From Bradyrhizobium macuxiense (GTDB lineage: Bacteria > Pseudomonadota > Alphaproteobacteria > Rhizobiales > Xanthobacteraceae), in contig NZ_VITY01000012.1 in NCBI RefSeq assembly GCF_007993935.1, forward strand, positions 124,001-188,000: DNA of 64,000 nucleotides, in the 5' to 3' direction. Below the pieces are notes generated by a model that was not told the DNA's origin, did no database searches, and saw nothing but the letters and a program-made list of their open reading frames with translations. Position numbers and translations under genes: made by a program. Shown piece after piece: positions 60,841 to 64,000 of the stretch; position 1 is the first letter of the stretch, and each line of letters starts with the position of its first letter.

Positions 60841-61683
60841 ATGAACGACCTCACCATCCGGCATATGCGATCCGACGAGATTCCGCTCGCGGTGGATTGG
60901 GCGGCGGCAGAGGGCTGGAATCCCGGTCTCGCCGATGCGCCCTGCTTCGCCGCCGAGGACCCGCAGGGCTTCTTTATCGGCGAGCTCGATGGCGAGCCCG
61001 CCGCGGTGATCTCCTGCGTCAACTACGGCACGCAGTTTTCCTTCCTGGGATTCTACATCGTGCGCCCGGATCTGCGCGGCCGCGGCTACGGTCTGAAGAT
61101 CTGGAATGCGGCCATCGCGCATGCGCGCCCGCGCGTGATCGGCCTCGATGGCGTGGTGGCGCAGCAGGCAAACTACCGGAAGTCCGGGTTCGCGCTCGCT
61201 TACGCCAATGTGCGCTATGGCGGCACGGTCGCAGCGCCTCCGGCGCTGGGCACTGACGTCGTCGCGCTGACCGATGTACCCATGGCGTTGATCGAGGCCG
61301 ATGACGCGACGGTGTTTCCGGCTCCCCGCCCGGCATTCCTGCGCGCCTGGATCAACACACCAGGGCATATCGGACGCGCGCTGCTGCGCGACGGCAGGCT
61401 GGCCGGCTGGGCCGTGATCCGTCCGTGCCGCACCGGCCGCAAGATCGGTCCGCTCATTGCCGATGACCGCACTGGCGCCGAGGCCATCGTGGCGGCGTTG
61501 CTGGCGAGCGCAGGCGGCGGCGACATCTTCCTCGATGTCCCCGCCATCAACCGCGACGCCGTCGCGCTGGCGCAAGGCCTCGGACTTTCGCCGGTGTTCG
61601 AGACGGCGCGGATGTACACCGGTGCGATCAAGCCATTGCGGATCGATCGCGTGTTCGGCGTCACGACATTCGAGCTCGGCTAG
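60841..61683 (+). CDS. GNAT-family N-acetyltransferase (two-domain)
   Basis: 280 residues. The first ~125 residues are a GNAT domain with acetyl-CoA loop VRPDLRGRGYGLKIWNAAI (motif A, R/Q-x-x-G-x-G/A type). The second half (from about 135) is a degenerate GNAT-like domain, as in the YitH-type family (PGHIGRALLRDGRLAGWAVIRPCRTGRKIGPL). Acetylates an unknown small molecule or protein amine. A family D repeat lies upstream. Confidence 0.85.
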   Translation: MNDLTIRHMRSDEIPLAVDWAAAEGWNPGLADAPCFAAEDPQGFFIGELDGEPAAVISCVNYGTQFSFLGFYIVRPDLRGRGYGLKIWNAAIAHARPRVIGLDGVVAQQANYRKSGFALAYANVRYGGTVAAPPALGTDVVALTDVPMALIEADDATVFPAPRPAFLRAWINTPGHIGRALLRDGRLAGWAVIRPCRTGRKIGPLIADDRTGAEAIVAALLASAGGGDIFLDVPAINRDAVALAQGLGLSPVFETARMYTGAIKPLRIDRVFGVTTFELG

Positions 61684-61687
61684 CGCT

Positions 61688-64000
61688 CTAGTTCGCGGCC
61701 GCGTTGACCTTCGGCGCGGCGACGTTGTCCTGCTCCAACTCCTCGGGCAATCCGGCGAAGCGCCTCAGCGCCTTCGCCATCTTCACGCGGCCGCTAACGC
61801 CGGTGATGATGACGTCGACCATCACGAACGACGAGTGGAAGTGACCTTGCGCCTTGAGCTGCTCGACCTTGACGCCGGCCTTGATCAGCGCGTCGCCATA
61901 GGCAATGCCCTCGTCGCGCAGCGGATCGAACTCGCTGGTCGCGATGAACGCCGGCGGCAGGCCTTCGAGCTTGCCGCGCAGCGGCGCGACGCGTGGATCG
62001 GTGCGGTCGGCCGGCGAGCAGTACAGATCCCAGAACCAGAACATCAGCCCGCGGGTCAGGAAATAGCCGGCCGCGTTGTCGACATAGGATGGCCGGTCGA
62101 AGGTCGAGTCGGTGACCGGGCAGATCAGGAGCTGGCCTGCGATCTCCGGCCCGCCGCGATCGCGCGCCAACTGGCAGGTGACGGCCGCGATGTTGCCGCC
62201 GGCGCTCCAGCCCGCGACCAGCACCGGACCGGCCCTGCCGCCGAGCTCGGCGGTGTGGGCCGCGATCCAGCGCGTCGCCGCATAGCCGTCCTCGGCCGCG
62301 GCCGGGAAGCGATGCTCGGGCGCGTGGCGATAGCCGACGCTGACGATGATCATGCCGGTGCGCCGGCATAGATCGCGGCAGAACGGGTCGTCCGACAGCT
62401 CGTCGCCGAGCACCCAGCCGCCGCCGTGGAAATACACCACGACCGGATGCGGCCCCGGCGTCGATGGCCGATACAGCTTGTAAGGCAGCGGGCCGTCCGC
62501 GCCCTGCAGCAGGCCGGTGCCGACCTCGCCGACCGGTCGTCCCGCGGGACGGCCCTTGTTGAACTCGGTGAGGAAGTCGCGCGCGCCCTGCGCGCCCATC
62601 GTCTCGAGCGGCGGCAGGTTCATCTCGCCGAGCAGGTTCAGCACCAGCCGCACGTCCGGCTGCAGCCGCACGATCTCGCCGTCATTGCACTGCTCGGCAA
62701 CGCCGGGGCCCGAGAGCCTAAAGCCCAGCATGCCGCGGCCGACCACCTCGTTGCAGATGCTGCGATACGGACCGACGCCACCCGTGTAAGGCATCACGCC
62801 CTGCGGCTTGCCGGGCACGTTGGCGCCCGTGTACCAGGTGTTGGCGAGCCGGTGCAGCGTCAGCGTCGCGCAATCGGCCATGTGGCGTTCCCAGCCGGCC
62901 TGCGCGGCCTCGGTTGCCTCCATCGTGGTGAAGCCGGCATCGCGCAGCGCGGCGATCCGCTCGACCACCCAGTCGACATGCTGCTCGATCGAGACCGCCA
63001 TGTTCGACAGCACCGACGGGCTGCCCGGGCCGGTGATCATGAACAAATTGGGGAAGCCCGCGACGGTGACGCCGAGATAGGTCTGCGGTCCGTGCGCCCA
63101 GACATCCGACAGCGACTTGCCGCCGCGGCCGGAGATCGGATGCACAGCCATGATCGCGCCGGTCATCGCGTCGAAGCCGGTGGCGAACACGATGACGTCG
63201 ACATCGAAGCTGCGCCCGTTGGTCGAGATGCCGCTGGCGGTGATCGCCTTGATCGGCTCCTGCCGCAGGTTTACCAGCGTGACGTTCGGGCGGTTGTAGG
63301 TCGCATAGTAATTGGTATCGAGGCAGGGACGCTTGGCGCCGAACGGATGATCGTGCGGGGCCAGCGCCGCGGCGGTCTCCGGATCCTTGACCACGGCGCC
63401 GATCTTCTCGCGGATCAGGTCAGCGACGAGCTTGTTGCCGTCGACATCGACCGCCTGGTCGGCCCACAGCTGGGTCAGGATGTGCACGAGGTCACCCGCC
63501 GCCCACGCCTTCTCGAACCGCTCGCGGCGTTCGGCATCGCTCAATTGCCAGCTCACAACGGTCTGCTGCGGATAGGGCACGCCGGCCATCGACCAGCGCG
63601 CCTGCTCGCGATAGGCGGCGCGGTCGGTTTCGAAATAGGTCTTGCGATCCTCCGGCGACGGGCCGTTGCCGGCGGGCAATGCGAAATTCGGCGTGCGCTG
63701 GAACACGGTGAGTTGCGCGGCCTGCTCGGCGATCAACGGGATCGACTGGATGCCCGACGATCCGGTGCCGATCACGGCGACGCGCTTGCCCTTGAGATCG
63801 ACGCCCTGATGCGGCCAGCGGCCGGTGAAATAGATTTCGCCCTTGAAGTCCTTGACGCCGTCGATCTCCGGCGGCTTCGGCGACGACAGGCAGCCGGTCG
63901 CCATGATGTAGTAGCGGCAGGAGACATTGGCGCCGTTGTTGGTCGAGATCTGCCAGCGCGCGGTCGCGTCATCCCAGGTCGCCTGCGTGACCTTGGTGCC
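61688..64000 (-). CDS. Flavin monooxygenase (BVMO-like) fused to an alpha/beta hydrolase, N-terminus outside window
   Basis: Open to the window edge; about 770 residues visible. The N-terminal FAD-binding Gly motif is outside. The NADPH Rossmann fold is VAVIGTGSSGIQSIPLI. The BVMO fingerprint region reads FKGEIYFTGRWPH, with Phe where the usual FxGxxxHxxxW pattern has His. From about residue 480 an HSL-like esterase follows: oxyanion HGGGW, GWSAGG nucleophile elbow, Asp in TSEFDPLRDEG and His in QGHFHSSFVM. A ketone could be oxidised to an ester and then hydrolysed in one protein (inference). Confidence 0.88.
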   Translation of the reverse strand, partial: GTKVTQATWDDATARWQISTNNGANVSCRYYIMATGCLSSPKPPEIDGVKDFKGEIYFTGRWPHQGVDLKGKRVAVIGTGSSGIQSIPLIAEQAAQLTVFQRTPNFALPAGNGPSPEDRKTYFETDRAAYREQARWSMAGVPYPQQTVVSWQLSDAERRERFEKAWAAGDLVHILTQLWADQAVDVDGNKLVADLIREKIGAVVKDPETAAALAPHDHPFGAKRPCLDTNYYATYNRPNVTLVNLRQEPIKAITASGISTNGRSFDVDVIVFATGFDAMTGAIMAVHPISGRGGKSLSDVWAHGPQTYLGVTVAGFPNLFMITGPGSPSVLSNMAVSIEQHVDWVVERIAALRDAGFTTMEATEAAQAGWERHMADCATLTLHRLANTWYTGANVPGKPQGVMPYTGGVGPYRSICNEVVGRGMLGFRLSGPGVAEQCNDGEIVRLQPDVRLVLNLLGEMNLPPLETMGAQGARDFLTEFNKGRPAGRPVGEVGTGLLQGADGPLPYKLYRPSTPGPHPVVVYFHGGGWVLGDELSDDPFCRDLCRRTGMIIVSVGYRHAPEHRFPAAAEDGYAATRWIAAHTAELGGRAGPVLVAGWSAGGNIAAVTCQLARDRGGPEIAGQLLICPVTDSTFDRPSYVDNAAGYFLTRGLMFWFWDLYCSPADRTDPRVAPLRGKLEGLPPAFIATSEFDPLRDEGIAYGDALIKAGVKVEQLKAQGHFHSSFVMVDVIITGVSGRVKMAKALRRFAGLPEELEQDNVAAPKVNAAAN

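Overview
The window is about 65% GC and looks like a chromosomal segment of a Bradyrhizobium-type alphaproteobacterium (order Hyphomicrobiales). The reasons are gene content and order, several intergenic palindrome families typical of that group, an alphaproteobacterial type A RNase P RNA and a DNP-R type (meso-diaminopimelate) MurE. The genus is inferred from general knowledge, not from a database search. Layout: 1-6.1 kb holds the 3' end of a UvrD/PcrA helicase, a secreted cysteine-rich protein coupled to an OmpA-like protein, a HicA/HicB toxin-antitoxin pair, a YadG/YadH-like ABC exporter, a small glycine-rich secreted protein and an L,D-transpeptidase. 6.3-14.3 kb is accessory: an exported alpha/beta hydrolase, a membrane protein divergent from a TetR regulator with two matching operators, a fused MFS/spermidine-synthase protein, two uncharacterised proteins, a phytoene-desaturase-like FAD oxidoreductase and a 54-residue Flp pilin. 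14.4-19.6 kb carries prmA, a CxxCxxCC protein, an aminopeptidase P and a Bcr/CflA-type MFS exporter. From about 19.7 to 47.2 kb the minus strand is one long cell-division and cell-envelope cluster. Read in transcription order it is rsmH, ftsL, ftsI, murE, murF, mraY, murD, ftsW, murG, a SAM methyltransferase, murC, murB, ddl, ftsQ, ftsA, ftsZ, lpxC, bamD, recN, ligA. These genes make lipid II and lipid A, build the division machinery and, at the far end, repair or ligate DNA. Several palindromic repeats sit between genes of this cluster. A small GIY-YIG nuclease gene, on the opposite strand between recN and ligA, has a copy of the same palindrome on each side. 47.8-64 kb is again mixed: an AmpD-like amidase with a peptidoglycan-binding domain, an ECF42-type sigma factor with its DGPF partner, rnpB, a free-standing protein resembling sigma-70 region 1.1, an esterase-like hydrolase, a TSUP permease, a MATE exporter, an ABC exporter preceded by a candidate leader-peptide control region, an EmrAB-type pump with a divergent TetR regulator and a perfect palindromic operator, a GNAT acetyltransferase, and a truncated Baeyer-Villiger-type monooxygenase fused to an esterase. 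The most notable observations are: (i) the promoter, 21-codon ORF and hairpins upstream of the ABC exporter (56486-56762); (ii) the GIY-YIG gene bracketed by palindromes (21888-22358); (iii) the free-standing sigma region 1.1-like protein next to rnpB; (iv) the monooxygenase-esterase fusion with an altered fingerprint. No tRNA, 5S/16S/23S rRNA, CRISPR array, insertion sequence or prophage was recognised.
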